Assembly (NCBI RefSeq): GCF_000943565.1
Contig: NZ_JTDW01000004.1
Location: forward strand, 310,001 to 374,000
Length of the DNA: 64,000 bases
Direction of reading: 5' to 3'
DNA from: Neotamlana sedimentorum
Lineage (GTDB): Bacteria; Bacteroidota; Bacteroidia; Flavobacteriales; Flavobacteriaceae
The notes below the pieces were generated by a model. That model saw nothing but the letters and a program-made list of their open reading frames with translations, did not search any database and had not been told where the DNA came from. A program made the translations under genes and the position numbers. Shown in pieces: positions 17,625 to 26,334 of the stretch (the stretch's first letter is position 1; each line of letters begins with the position of its first letter).

Positions 17625-18431
17625 TTAATCAACCAAACTGCCCCACTCTGTCCAAGAGCCATCATAAACCGAAACGTTTTTATAACCTGCAATTTCTGCT
17701 CCTAAGGCCAAAACACAAGCTGTAATTCCAGACCCGCAAGAAAAAATTATAGAATCTTCTGGTTGTGCCACTTTACTGAACTCAAATTTTATAGCTTCTT
17801 TAGACTTTAAAAGTCCGTTTTCTATTAAATTAGTGAAAGGTAAATTAACCGAATTCGGGATGGTTCCAGACCGTAAACCTTCACGCGGTTCTGGCACTTC
17901 ACAATTAAATCGCCCTGCCGAACGAGCGTCAATAATATTATGAGTTTTATTTTCTGAAACGGTTTTAACATCATTAAAAAACTGCATAAAACCGGGTTGA
18001 AGTTCTGCATCGAAATCACCAATTATTCCAGAATAAAGTTTTGATGATTCTATGGGGTAATTTGACTTTAACCATTCTGGTAATCCGCCATTTAAAATAG
18101 CAACATTATTAAAGCCAAAAGCTTTGAATAAATACCAAACTCTTGCTGAAGAATAAATGCCTTTATCATCATAAACTACAATGGCACTACTATTCTTTAT
18201 TCCTAAATTTCGAGCTTCTTCTTGAAATTGGGTTTCTGAAGGAAATGCGCTTGGAAAATCGTTTGTAGTATCGCTAAACTTTTGTTTAATATCGAAAAAC
18301 CTTGCAGAAGTAATTTGCGGTAAATCTGCACTTGGTGTTTTAGCTATTGTACCATCTAAAACCACTAAGTTTTCATCATTTAAATTATCATTTAACCAAT
18401 TAACTGAAACTACAGGTGAATTTAATTGCAT
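17625..18431 (-). CDS. Sulfurtransferase (3-mercaptopyruvate type), two rhodanese domains
   Basis: This 268-residue cytoplasmic protein has two rhodanese domains. The N-terminal one is inactive in form; the C-terminal one carries the active loop CGSGITAC with Cys232. A CG(S/T)G(V/I)TA loop is characteristic of 3-mercaptopyruvate sulfurtransferase rather than thiosulfate sulfurtransferase, although family annotation often leaves this open. The interdomain ILNGGLPEW and final YDGSWTEWG motifs are also typical. It lies 6 bp downstream of the symporter gene on the same strand and is probably its operon partner. Confidence 0.9.
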   Translation of the reverse strand: MQLNSPVVSVNWLNDNLNDENLVVLDGTIAKTPSADLPQITSARFFDIKQKFSDTTNDFPSAFPSETQFQEEARNLGIKNSSAIVVYDDKGIYSSARVWYLFKAFGFNNVAILNGGLPEWLKSNYPIESSKLYSGIIGDFDAELQPGFMQFFNDVKTVSENKTHNIIDARSAGRFNCEVPEPREGLRSGTIPNSVNLPFTNLIENGLLKSKEAIKFEFSKVAQPEDSIIFSCGSGITACVLALGAEIAGYKNVSVYDGSWTEWGSLVD

Positions 18432-18437
18432 TATATT

Positions 18438-19763
18438 TTATTTTACTTCATCATAATGATCATCCCATTCTTTGGGTTTTGGCTCATGTATTTTTCCTAA
18501 TGATTTAGCTACTAATAAAGATACTGTAGCATCGCCAGTAACATTAACTATGGTTCTGCACATATCTAAAGGTCTGTCTACAGCAAAAATTAAAGCAATA
18601 CCAATTGGTAAAAACTCTGCAGGAAACCCAATAGTTTCAAGAACAATTACAAGCATTACAATACCTGCACTTGGCACAGCGGCACTACCAATAGATGCTA
18701 AAACTGCTGTTCCAATAATCATGATTTGGTTTGGTAACGTTAAGCCTTCTACCCACAAAACTTGCATTATAAAAACAGCGGCAATACCTTGGTATAAACT
18801 TGTACCATCCATATTTACAGTAGAACCAATTGGCAGAACAAACCCTGACACTTCTTTATCTACACCTAAATGTTCCTCTACACGCTCCATAGTAACTGGT
18901 AAAGTGGCTGCAGAACTACTAGTTGAAAATGCTAAAAGTTGCGCTGGACTAATTTGTTTTAAGAACCAAATTGGCGATTTTTTCGCAAAAACAGCCACCA
19001 AAACTAAATAGAAACAAATCATTAAAAGCAAACCAAATAAAACACAACCTGCATAATATAACAGTTTCACTAAAATCTCTACATCATCAAAAGCAATAAT
19101 AACATTAGCTAAAAGTGCAAAAACGGCGTACGGAGCAAAAAGCATAATTAAATCGACCATTTTCATGACGACTTCGTTTAGCGAATCGAAAAACTTAACT
19201 AATGGTTTTGCTTTTTTCTCACCAATTAGCAGTAAACAAATACCAACAAATAAAGAAAAGAATATTACTTGAAGCATAGATGCATCAGCAAAGGCTTTAA
19301 AAATATTACTTGGAAAAATATCGACTAATGCTTGCAGTGGTCCTGCATCTTTTTGTACTGCGGCTTTACTAATTTTATCGGTTACGCCTGCATCGTTAGC
19401 ATATTTTAGCTTTATTTTCTCGATTGTTTCCTGGGGCATTCCATTTCCTGGTTTTACAACGTTTACTATTGCTAAACCTAATAATACTGCTACAACTGTG
19501 GTTGCCATATAAATTCCTAAGGTGCGAAGCCCCATATTCCGTATTTTAGATATGTCTTTTAAGTCGGCTACACCTTTTATTAGTGAGGCAAGAATTAACG
19601 GAACGGCTATTAATTTTAATAGATTAATAAATATGGTTCCGAAAGGAGAAATCCAATTAGTAACAAATTCTTTTCCATCACTTATTGAGTTCATGATAAA
19701 TCCGAAAATGATTCCTAAAACCATTCCAATAATAATTTTCCAGTGTAACGCGAGTTTCTTCAT
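18438..19763 (-). CDS. Dicarboxylate/amino acid:cation symporter (DAACS family)
   Basis: This 441-residue integral inner-membrane transporter has about eight helices plus two re-entrant hairpins. The family motifs are present: the serine-rich hairpin SSSAATLPVT, the cation/substrate motif NMDGTSLY and the C-terminal DRPLDMCRTIVNVTGD. The family moves glutamate, aspartate or C4-dicarboxylates with H+ or Na+; the substrate cannot be fixed from sequence. The sulfurtransferase gene follows closely. Confidence 0.93.
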   Translation of the reverse strand: MKKLALHWKIIIGMVLGIIFGFIMNSISDGKEFVTNWISPFGTIFINLLKLIAVPLILASLIKGVADLKDISKIRNMGLRTLGIYMATTVVAVLLGLAIVNVVKPGNGMPQETIEKIKLKYANDAGVTDKISKAAVQKDAGPLQALVDIFPSNIFKAFADASMLQVIFFSLFVGICLLLIGEKKAKPLVKFFDSLNEVVMKMVDLIMLFAPYAVFALLANVIIAFDDVEILVKLLYYAGCVLFGLLLMICFYLVLVAVFAKKSPIWFLKQISPAQLLAFSTSSSAATLPVTMERVEEHLGVDKEVSGFVLPIGSTVNMDGTSLYQGIAAVFIMQVLWVEGLTLPNQIMIIGTAVLASIGSAAVPSAGIVMLVIVLETIGFPAEFLPIGIALIFAVDRPLDMCRTIVNVTGDATVSLLVAKSLGKIHEPKPKEWDDHYDEVK

Positions 19764-19899
19764 GTAGTTAGTTATGAGTTATTCGCAAACAAGATAAGTA
19801 TTTTTAGGCTTTTGTTGAAGAATTCGTAAGCATTTTAGCCCCGATTGAAACGGCATCCTTTTTAATACTTTGATTTGTAACTCTTTATTATTTAAACAA

Positions 19900-19931
19900 A
19901 AACAGGACAATTAATAAAAATTATCCTGTTT
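19900..19931 (-). terminator. Rho-independent-like terminator downstream of aroC
   Basis: On the minus strand an AAACAGGA / TCCTGTTT stem, extended by AATT/AATT past one mismatch, is followed by TTGTTT. It lies 46 bp past the aroC stop codon. Confidence 0.65.
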
Positions 19932-19977
19932 ATATATGGTGTTTTAAAAAGATATAGTTGAAAGCGGGAAAAAGCTA

Positions 19978-21039
19978 CTAATTATGCATTTTATTTATTA
20001 AATAAAAATCTGCTAAAACTAGTGCTGCCATAGCTTCTACTATAGGTACGGCGCGTGGTACTACACATGGGTCGTGGCGCCCTTTACCGTGCATTTGTAC
20101 AACTTTACCTTCTTTATCTATGGTTTCGTATTCTTGAATTAAGGTTGCTACTGGTTTAAATGCTACACTAAAATAAATATCCATACCATTGCTTATACCT
20201 CCTTGTATTCCGCCCGAAAAGTTTGTTTTTGTTGTGCCATTTGTGTTAAATGCATCGTTGTGGTCGCTACCAAACATGGTGCTTCCGTGAAAACCACTTC
20301 CGTATTCGAAACCTTTAACGGCATTTATTGATAGCATGGCTTTACCTAACTCGGCGTGTAACTTATCGAAAACTGGCTCGCCTAAACCAACAGGTACATT
20401 TTTAATTACACAGGTTACTATACCGCCAACAGTATCGCCTTTACTGCGTACTTCTTTTATAAATGACTCCATTTTTGTTGCCATCTCTGTGTCTGGACAA
20501 CGCACAATGTTAGATTCTATGTTATTTAAATTAATATCGGTATGTGGTTTATTTAATTTAATAGGGCCGACACCAGAAACATAAGCTTTTATTTCAATGT
20601 TTTTTAGTAGTTGTTTTGCTATGGCTCCTGCCACTACTCTACAAGCTGTTTCTCGTGCAGAACTACGACCACCACCACGATAATCTCTAAAACCATATTT
20701 TTTATCGTATGTGTAATCGGCATGACTTGGCCTGTAGCTATCTTTTATATGGGAATAATCGTGTGATTTTTGGTTGGTATTTTCTATAACAAAACCAATT
20801 GGTGTTCCGGTTGTTTTTCCTTCAAAAATACCTGAATGAAATTTAACCGTATCGGGTTCTTTACGCTGTGTTACAATTGCAGATTGTCCTGGTTTTCTAC
20901 GGTTTAATTCGTTTTGTATAAAATCAAAATCTAATTCAATTCCAGATGGGCAACCATCTATTACACCACCAAGAGCGGGACCATGAGACTCACCGTAAGT
21001 TGTTAGGTTAAAAAGTTTTCCGAAAGAATTTCCAGCCAT
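19978..21039 (-). CDS. aroC: Chorismate synthase
   Basis: This 353-residue protein converts 5-enolpyruvylshikimate-3-phosphate to chorismate with reduced FMN, the last step of the shikimate pathway. All signatures are present: GESHGPALG near the start, [41 protein letters not shown] with the flavin/substrate Arg and Ser residues, and [14 protein letters not shown] near the C-terminus. Length and order match the bifunctional-reductase-free type. It stands alone, with a terminator downstream. Confidence 0.97.
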   Translation of the reverse strand: MAGNSFGKLFNLTTYGESHGPALGGVIDGCPSGIELDFDFIQNELNRRKPGQSAIVTQRKEPDTVKFHSGIFEGKTTGTPIGFVIENTNQKSHDYSHIKDSYRPSHADYTYDKKYGFRDYRGGGRSSARETACRVVAGAIAKQLLKNIEIKAYVSGVGPIKLNKPHTDINLNNIESNIVRCPDTEMATKMESFIKEVRSKGDTVGGIVTCVIKNVPVGLGEPVFDKLHAELGKAMLSINAVKGFEYGSGFHGSTMFGSDHNDAFNTNGTTKTNFSGGIQGGISNGMDIYFSVAFKPVATLIQEYETIDKEGKVVQMHGKGRHDPCVVPRAVPIVEAMAALVLADFYLINKMHN

Positions 21040-21223
21040 AATACAATTTTGCTGCTAAGGTAATTCTATTCTTAGAAATACTGAAATAAATTTATTTTGA
21101 AAACAACTTTATACTCAATTTTGATAACCTTAAGTTAACAAAAATCTGATATACAAATAATTATTACATAATGGTTTAATAATATTAGAATGTGTTATTT
21201 GTATTCATCAAGACCAATTAACA

Positions 21224-22096
21224 TTGAAAATAAAAAGAAAAGTAGAAATTGCCGTAATATCTGATGTTCATCTTGGAACTTACGGGTGTCACGCTAAACA
21301 TTTATTGACTTACTTAAATAGTATTGAGCCAAAAAAACTAATTTTAAATGGCGATATTATTGATATTTGGCAATTTAGTAAGCGTTATTTTCCTAAACCA
21401 CATTTAAAAGTTATTAAAAAAATAATGGACTTTGCCTCTGAAGGTGTTGATATTGTTTACATTACCGGAAACCATGATGAAATGTTACGTAAATTTAGTG
21501 GCACATCTATTGGCAAAATTTCAATTGTAGATAAATTGGTTTTAAATTTAGATGGCAAAAAAGCTTGGTTTTTTCATGGTGATGTTTTTGATGTTTCTAT
21601 ACAAAACGCTAAATGGCTTGCTAAATTAGGTGGTTGGGGTTACGATTTGCTTACATTATTAAATCGAGGCGTTAATTGGTATTTAGAAAAACGTGGAAAA
21701 GAGCGCTATTCGTTAAGTAAAAAAGTAAAAAACGGCGTAAAAGGTGCTATAAAATATATTAATGATTACGAGAAAGTTATTTCTGAAATTGCTATTGAAA
21801 ATGGTTACGATTATGTAGTTTGTGGACATATACATCAACCAAAAATGGAAATTATTGAAAACAAAAGCGGGCAAACTACTTACCTAAATTCAGGTGATTG
21901 GGTGGAGAACTTTACGGCCTTAGAATACCAATTTAAGCGTTGGAAAATTTACAATTACAACAAAGACAAATTGGCTCCTTTTGTTGTTGGAGATGAATTT
22001 GAAAATCTAGAAATCAACGAATTAATTGCTGCAATCACCATTGTAGAACAAGAAAAAAAGAAAAAGAAAAAGAAGAAAAAAAAATTAGACGATTAA
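21224..22096 (+). CDS. LpxH-like UDP-2,3-diacylglucosamine diphosphatase / metallophosphoesterase
   Basis: This 290-residue protein has the calcineurin-like motifs ISDVHLG, NGDIID, GNHDE and CGHIHQP in order, which build a two-metal site. It resembles LpxH-type enzymes that make lipid X for lipid A, and Bacteroidota homologues are usually annotated so; other phosphoester substrates cannot be excluded. The start is a TTG, as no in-frame ATG lies upstream. The tail is a poly-lysine run encoded by A-rich DNA with an A9 tract just before the stop codon. Its 3' end overlaps the convergent FAD/Fe-S gene by 12 bp. Confidence 0.82.
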   Translation: MKIKRKVEIAVISDVHLGTYGCHAKHLLTYLNSIEPKKLILNGDIIDIWQFSKRYFPKPHLKVIKKIMDFASEGVDIVYITGNHDEMLRKFSGTSIGKISIVDKLVLNLDGKKAWFFHGDVFDVSIQNAKWLAKLGGWGYDLLTLLNRGVNWYLEKRGKERYSLSKKVKNGVKGAIKYINDYEKVISEIAIENGYDYVVCGHIHQPKMEIIENKSGQTTYLNSGDWVENFTALEYQFKRWKIYNYNKDKLAPFVVGDEFENLEINELIAAITIVEQEKKKKKKKKKKLDD

Positions 22097-24997
22097 AGCT
22101 TCATTTAAAATAGTTACAGGATGCTTTGCTATTTTTTTTGTTCCATCTTTTATTTGATGTCTACAACTTGTTCCGTTTGCTGAAATTATAACCTCATCTA
22201 ATGCATTTTGAACTGCCGGAAACAAAGTTTGACTGCCTATTTCCATACTTACGTTGTAATGCTCTTTTTCGTAACCAAAACTTCCAGCCATACCACAGCA
22301 ACCACTTGGTATAATGGTAACTTTATAATTTGTTGGTAAATTTAATACTGCAAAACTAGATAATTGATTGGTTAATGCTTTTTGATGACAATGGCCATGG
22401 AATTTTACAACTTTTACTTCAGTTGTAAACTGTTCTGCTTTTATATACCCCAATAATATTTCTTGTTGTAAAAATTCTTCAATTAAAAACGTGTTTTGGG
22501 CAATCGCTTCCGCGGAAGCGTTATCATCTGCTAATTTTAAATATTCATCTTTAAAAGTTAATATTGCTGATGGCTCAATGCCTATTAAAGGTGTATCTGC
22601 AGTAATTTTATCTTTAAATAATGCTATATTTTTGTTGGCTACAGTTTTAGCTTGTTTTAATAAACCTTTTGAAATGAATGCTCTACCCGATTCAAAATTA
22701 TTTAAAATTTCAACTTTATAGTTTAAAGCAGATAATAGTTGTAGTGCATCTTGACCAATTTCTGAGTCTAAAAAATTTGTAAACTCATCATTAAACAAAT
22801 ACACCGTTTTTATATATTTTTTTACTTCAGAATTTTTATTAAATGCTTTATAATAGTTTTTTAAGCTAATATTAGAAATTAAAGGTAAACTTCGTTTTGC
22901 CTCCACACCACTTGCCTTCTTTATAATTGATGATGTAAATTTATTTGTAAACATGGCATTTGAAACCCTTGGAAACATACTAGCATAAGTATTTAACTTA
23001 TTGTTGTATGCAAACAACTTTGTGCGCAAGCTAACGCCATTTGCTTTTTGATATTGGTATTGAAACTCCGCTTTTAAACTAGCTACATCTACACTACTTG
23101 GGCATTCACTAGCACAAGCTTTACAACTTAAACATAAATTAAAAACGTCTTTTAATTCTGAGTTATCAAATTTATTAGCTTTACTCGAATTGGTTAAAAA
23201 CTCACGTAACGCATTGGCTCTTGCTCTTGTGGTGTCCTTTTCGTTACGCGTTGCCCTATAACTTGGGCACATAACACCACCAAATTCTGGTGCTTTACGG
23301 CAATCGCCAGAACCATTGCATTTTTCGGTTTCTCGTAAAATACCTTCTGATTTAGAGAAATCTAGAAAAGTTTCAATTTCCGGTTCTGCTCTATTTGCAA
23401 CGTAACGCAAATTTTTGTCCATAGGTAAAGCATCAATAATTTTACCTGGATTAAAAATATTATCGGCATCAAAAACTTGTTTAATATGTTTTAAAATGTT
23501 GTAATTGGCTTCACCAATCATTAATTTAATAAACCCCGACCTTACAATACCATCGCCGTGTTCACCACTCATTGAACCGTTGTATTTTTTTACTAAATGG
23601 GCTACATCGGTAGTTATTTTTTTAAAAAGCATTACATCTTCTGCTTTTTTTAAATTTAATACTGGTCGTAAATGTAGCTCTCCTGCTCCGGCATGGGCAT
23701 AATAAATTGCTTCCTGATTGTAGCCATCCATTAAATTTGTAAAATCTGATATATAACTAGCTAAATCTGCTACAGATACAGCCGTATCCTCTATACATGC
23801 CGCAGATTTTTTATCACCAATAATATTCCCTAACAAGCCTAAACCTGCACTTCTTAGGTTATTAGCTTTGTTTATATTAGGCCCAACAAGTGTGGGGTAC
23901 GCATAACTTAAACCAGTCTCCTCTATATCTGCAATTAGTTTTTCAGCCTGTTTATTTACATCGTCTAAGCTATGAGACCGTAGCTCACACATTAAAATGG
24001 CTTTAGGATCACCTTCAATAAAATACCGGTTTTCTTGTTGGGTTTTGTTATGCTTTGTACAATCTAAAATGGTTTTATCCATCATTTCACAGGTGTACAA
24101 ATTATGCTTCATGGTCATGGCAACACTGCGTAAACAGTTTTCTATGCTATTAAAATGTGCTGCTACCATAATGCTTTTCTCTGGAGGCAACACATCTAGT
24201 TTTAATGTAATTTGCGTGGTAAAAGCTAATGTACCTTCGCTACCACAAAGCAGCTTACATAAATTAAACTTTTGTGAAGATGTATTAAACAATTCAGATT
24301 TTATTAACTCATCTATAGCATAACCTGTATTTCTTCTATGAATTTCTGGTTTAGGAAAATTTTCTTGAATTTGCTTTTGTACAACTTCGCTATTTAACTC
24401 TGAATAAATGGTGCGGTATATATCGCCTTCTAATGTCTTTAATTCTAGCTTTTTTTGAAATTCGTTTTTAGAAAGCTCACCAAAAACCACCTCACTTCCA
24501 TCGCTTAAAATAGTATGCATTTCCAAAACTTTATCGCGAGTTACACCATATTGAATTGATGTTGTTCCAGAGGAATTATTACCAACCATTCCTCCAATCA
24601 TACATCTATTTGAGGTAGATGTATTGGGGCCAAAAAAGAGACCATAAGGTTTCAAATAATTATTTAAAGCATCTCTAACCATGCCTGGTTGTACAGTTAT
24701 TGTTTTTTCTTTTTCATTAAAATTTATAATTTTTGTGAAGTGTTTAGATACATCTACAACAATACCATCACCTACACATTGTCCAGCTAAAGATGTTCCT
24801 GCAGTACGCGGAATTAAAGATGTTCTATTCTGTTTAGCATATGCAATAAGCCATTTAATATCTTGAATATCTTTAGGGTAAGCTACAGCTTCTGGCAGAA
24901 TTCTATATACAGAAGCATCGGTAGCGTATATAGCTTTTAATAAATTATCGAAGTACAATTCTCCGGATAAATTTGATTTTAATTGTTTTAAAGACAT
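22085..24997 (-). CDS. FAD-linked oxidase / Fe-S fusion dehydrogenase (D-2-hydroxyacid type)
   Basis: This 970-residue protein fuses two modules. The N-terminal FAD_binding_4/oxidase module (about 1-520) has PRTAGTSLAGQ, MIGGMVGNNSSGT and GEHGDGIVR. The C-terminal GlcF-like half has a Cys-rich 4Fe-4S region (CNGSGDCRK...MCPSY and CLSCKACASECP) and a CCG domain (HGHCHQKAL and GCCGMAGSFG). This is the YdiJ-like layout, which oxidises D-2-hydroxyacids such as D-lactate or D-2-hydroxyglutarate and passes electrons towards quinone. The substrate is not certain. Confidence 0.9.
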   Translation of the reverse strand: MSLKQLKSNLSGELYFDNLLKAIYATDASVYRILPEAVAYPKDIQDIKWLIAYAKQNRTSLIPRTAGTSLAGQCVGDGIVVDVSKHFTKIINFNEKEKTITVQPGMVRDALNNYLKPYGLFFGPNTSTSNRCMIGGMVGNNSSGTTSIQYGVTRDKVLEMHTILSDGSEVVFGELSKNEFQKKLELKTLEGDIYRTIYSELNSEVVQKQIQENFPKPEIHRRNTGYAIDELIKSELFNTSSQKFNLCKLLCGSEGTLAFTTQITLKLDVLPPEKSIMVAAHFNSIENCLRSVAMTMKHNLYTCEMMDKTILDCTKHNKTQQENRYFIEGDPKAILMCELRSHSLDDVNKQAEKLIADIEETGLSYAYPTLVGPNINKANNLRSAGLGLLGNIIGDKKSAACIEDTAVSVADLASYISDFTNLMDGYNQEAIYYAHAGAGELHLRPVLNLKKAEDVMLFKKITTDVAHLVKKYNGSMSGEHGDGIVRSGFIKLMIGEANYNILKHIKQVFDADNIFNPGKIIDALPMDKNLRYVANRAEPEIETFLDFSKSEGILRETEKCNGSGDCRKAPEFGGVMCPSYRATRNEKDTTRARANALREFLTNSSKANKFDNSELKDVFNLCLSCKACASECPSSVDVASLKAEFQYQYQKANGVSLRTKLFAYNNKLNTYASMFPRVSNAMFTNKFTSSIIKKASGVEAKRSLPLISNISLKNYYKAFNKNSEVKKYIKTVYLFNDEFTNFLDSEIGQDALQLLSALNYKVEILNNFESGRAFISKGLLKQAKTVANKNIALFKDKITADTPLIGIEPSAILTFKDEYLKLADDNASAEAIAQNTFLIEEFLQQEILLGYIKAEQFTTEVKVVKFHGHCHQKALTNQLSSFAVLNLPTNYKVTIIPSGCCGMAGSFGYEKEHYNVSMEIGSQTLFPAVQNALDEVIISANGTSCRHQIKDGTKKIAKHPVTILNEALIV

Positions 24998-25133
24998 GTT
25001 GTAATTTAAACTTCTAAGAGGATAAATATAAATACATTTTTAGCGTTATTATTGCAAAACCAAATTTTAAAATTTACTTAACATCTATTTTGATTAACAA
25101 TTCGTAAATTACATTAAACAAAAAAACAACTTT

Positions 25134-25637
25134 ATGAAAAAATTATTTTTATTATCATTAACAATTTTAGGTTTTGCCACTACAATAAATGCACAAAACA
25201 TTGCTGAAAACGCTATTGGTTTACGCCTTGGAGGAAGTGATGGTTTAGGCCCAGAAGTATCGTACCAACGTGCTTTGTCTGATAATAATAGACTTGAATT
25301 AGATTTAGGATGGAGAAGCGCAAGAGATTACGATGGTTTTAAACTTACAGGTTTATACCAATGGGTTTGGCCTATAGAAGGGGATTTTAATTGGTATGCC
25401 GGTGTTGGTGGTGGTTTAGCTGCTTACGATTATGATGCTCGTTATTTTAACGACCTTGATGAAGATGATGGTGAAACATTTATTTTTGCTGCTGGAAATA
25501 TTGGTATTGAATATGCCTTTGATTTCCCGTTACTACTTTCATTAGATTTTAGACCAGAAATAGGTTTTGGTGATGATTTTTATGACAACAATGATTTAGA
25601 TTTTGATATAGCACTTGGCGTGAGATACCAATTTTAA
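25134..25637 (+). CDS. Small outer-membrane beta-barrel-like protein
   Basis: This 167-residue protein has a clear signal peptide (cleavage near INAQN). Alternating hydrophobic/aromatic strands with Gly-rich turns (WYAGVGGGLAAYDY) and a terminal aromatic residue (RYQF) indicate a small outer-membrane barrel. The function is unknown. It is followed by a strong hairpin terminator, so it is probably a single-gene unit. Confidence 0.8.
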   Translation: MKKLFLLSLTILGFATTINAQNIAENAIGLRLGGSDGLGPEVSYQRALSDNNRLELDLGWRSARDYDGFKLTGLYQWVWPIEGDFNWYAGVGGGLAAYDYDARYFNDLDEDDGETFIFAAGNIGIEYAFDFPLLLSLDFRPEIGFGDDFYDNNDLDFDIALGVRYQF

Positions 25638-25658
25638 ATAAACGCTAAATAAAACTTA

Positions 25659-25684
25659 AAAAGCACCCAAAATTGGGTGCTTTT
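25659..25684 (+). terminator. Rho-independent terminator after the small barrel gene
   Basis: A perfect 12-bp stem (AAAAGCACCCAA / TTGGGTGCTTTT) with a tiny loop is followed by a T-rich run, 22 bp after the stop codon. Confidence 0.9.
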
Positions 25685-25709
25685 CTATTTTATTCTTATC
25701 TTAATATAT

Positions 25710-26324
25710 ATGAAAATGAAATATTTAACCATCTTTACATTATCATTAATTACGTTAGTGTATGTGATAAACAAAAACCATATGTTGAAGGATAAAATTA
25801 TACCTGCAAGTATAAAAGAAGAAGTAGAAACTGCATTAGAGTATTACCCTGAATTAAAAGACACACATATAGAATTTAAGTTTAAAAAAAATATTAAAAA
25901 ATCTACAATGCAAGCACAACCTAAATTAAGTAGTTTTTTTAAAACTAAAGCCCATCGTTCTTATGTAATTTTAATTAGTGAAACGTTTAAAATATCCGAT
26001 AAGAAATTTTTTACCAAGAACATTCCGTCTGATATTTTAATAGGTTGGATTGGGCATGAACTCGGGCATATAAAAGATTACCAAAACCAAAGTACTTTAA
26101 ATTTAATTGGTTTCGGTGTTAAATATCTATTTTCAGACAATCATATCGTTGAAGCTGAACGAGCTGCCGATACTTATGCTGTAAAACATGGAATGGCCAG
26201 ATACATTATTAAAACCAAAAACTTTATTTTAAATAATGCAGATATAACAACAGCTTATAAAAACAGGATAAAAAAATATTATTTGTCTCCAGAAGAAATT
26301 ATGGAAATTGTAGAAACTAACTAA
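25710..26324 (+). CDS. HExxH-type putative zinc peptidase, membrane-anchored
   Basis: This 204-residue protein has an N-terminal hydrophobic anchor (about 5-20). A metallopeptidase-like HELGH sits at 116-120, and EAERAADTYAV at about 148-158 can supply the third zinc ligand, as in M48-like proteins. No other M48 features are clear. The ATG at 25710 (or 25716) is chosen because the earlier GTG lies inside the terminator hairpin. The NAD_binding_9 gene starts only 10 bp downstream, so the two are probably co-transcribed. The substrate is unknown. Confidence 0.75.
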   Translation: MKMKYLTIFTLSLITLVYVINKNHMLKDKIIPASIKEEVETALEYYPELKDTHIEFKFKKNIKKSTMQAQPKLSSFFKTKAHRSYVILISETFKISDKKFFTKNIPSDILIGWIGHELGHIKDYQNQSTLNLIGFGVKYLFSDNHIVEAERAADTYAVKHGMARYIIKTKNFILNNADITTAYKNRIKKYYLSPEEIMEIVETN

Positions 26325-26334
26325 ACAACTATTC

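Noticed and set aside
18472-19011. Plus-strand 179-residue ORF opposite the symporter gene
   Set aside because: It is a complement-strand shadow of conserved transmembrane code with no family motifs of its own.
25677-25709. GTG start for the HExxH protein
   Set aside because: The codon lies within the right arm of a strong terminator hairpin; the ATG at 25710 is a normal start.
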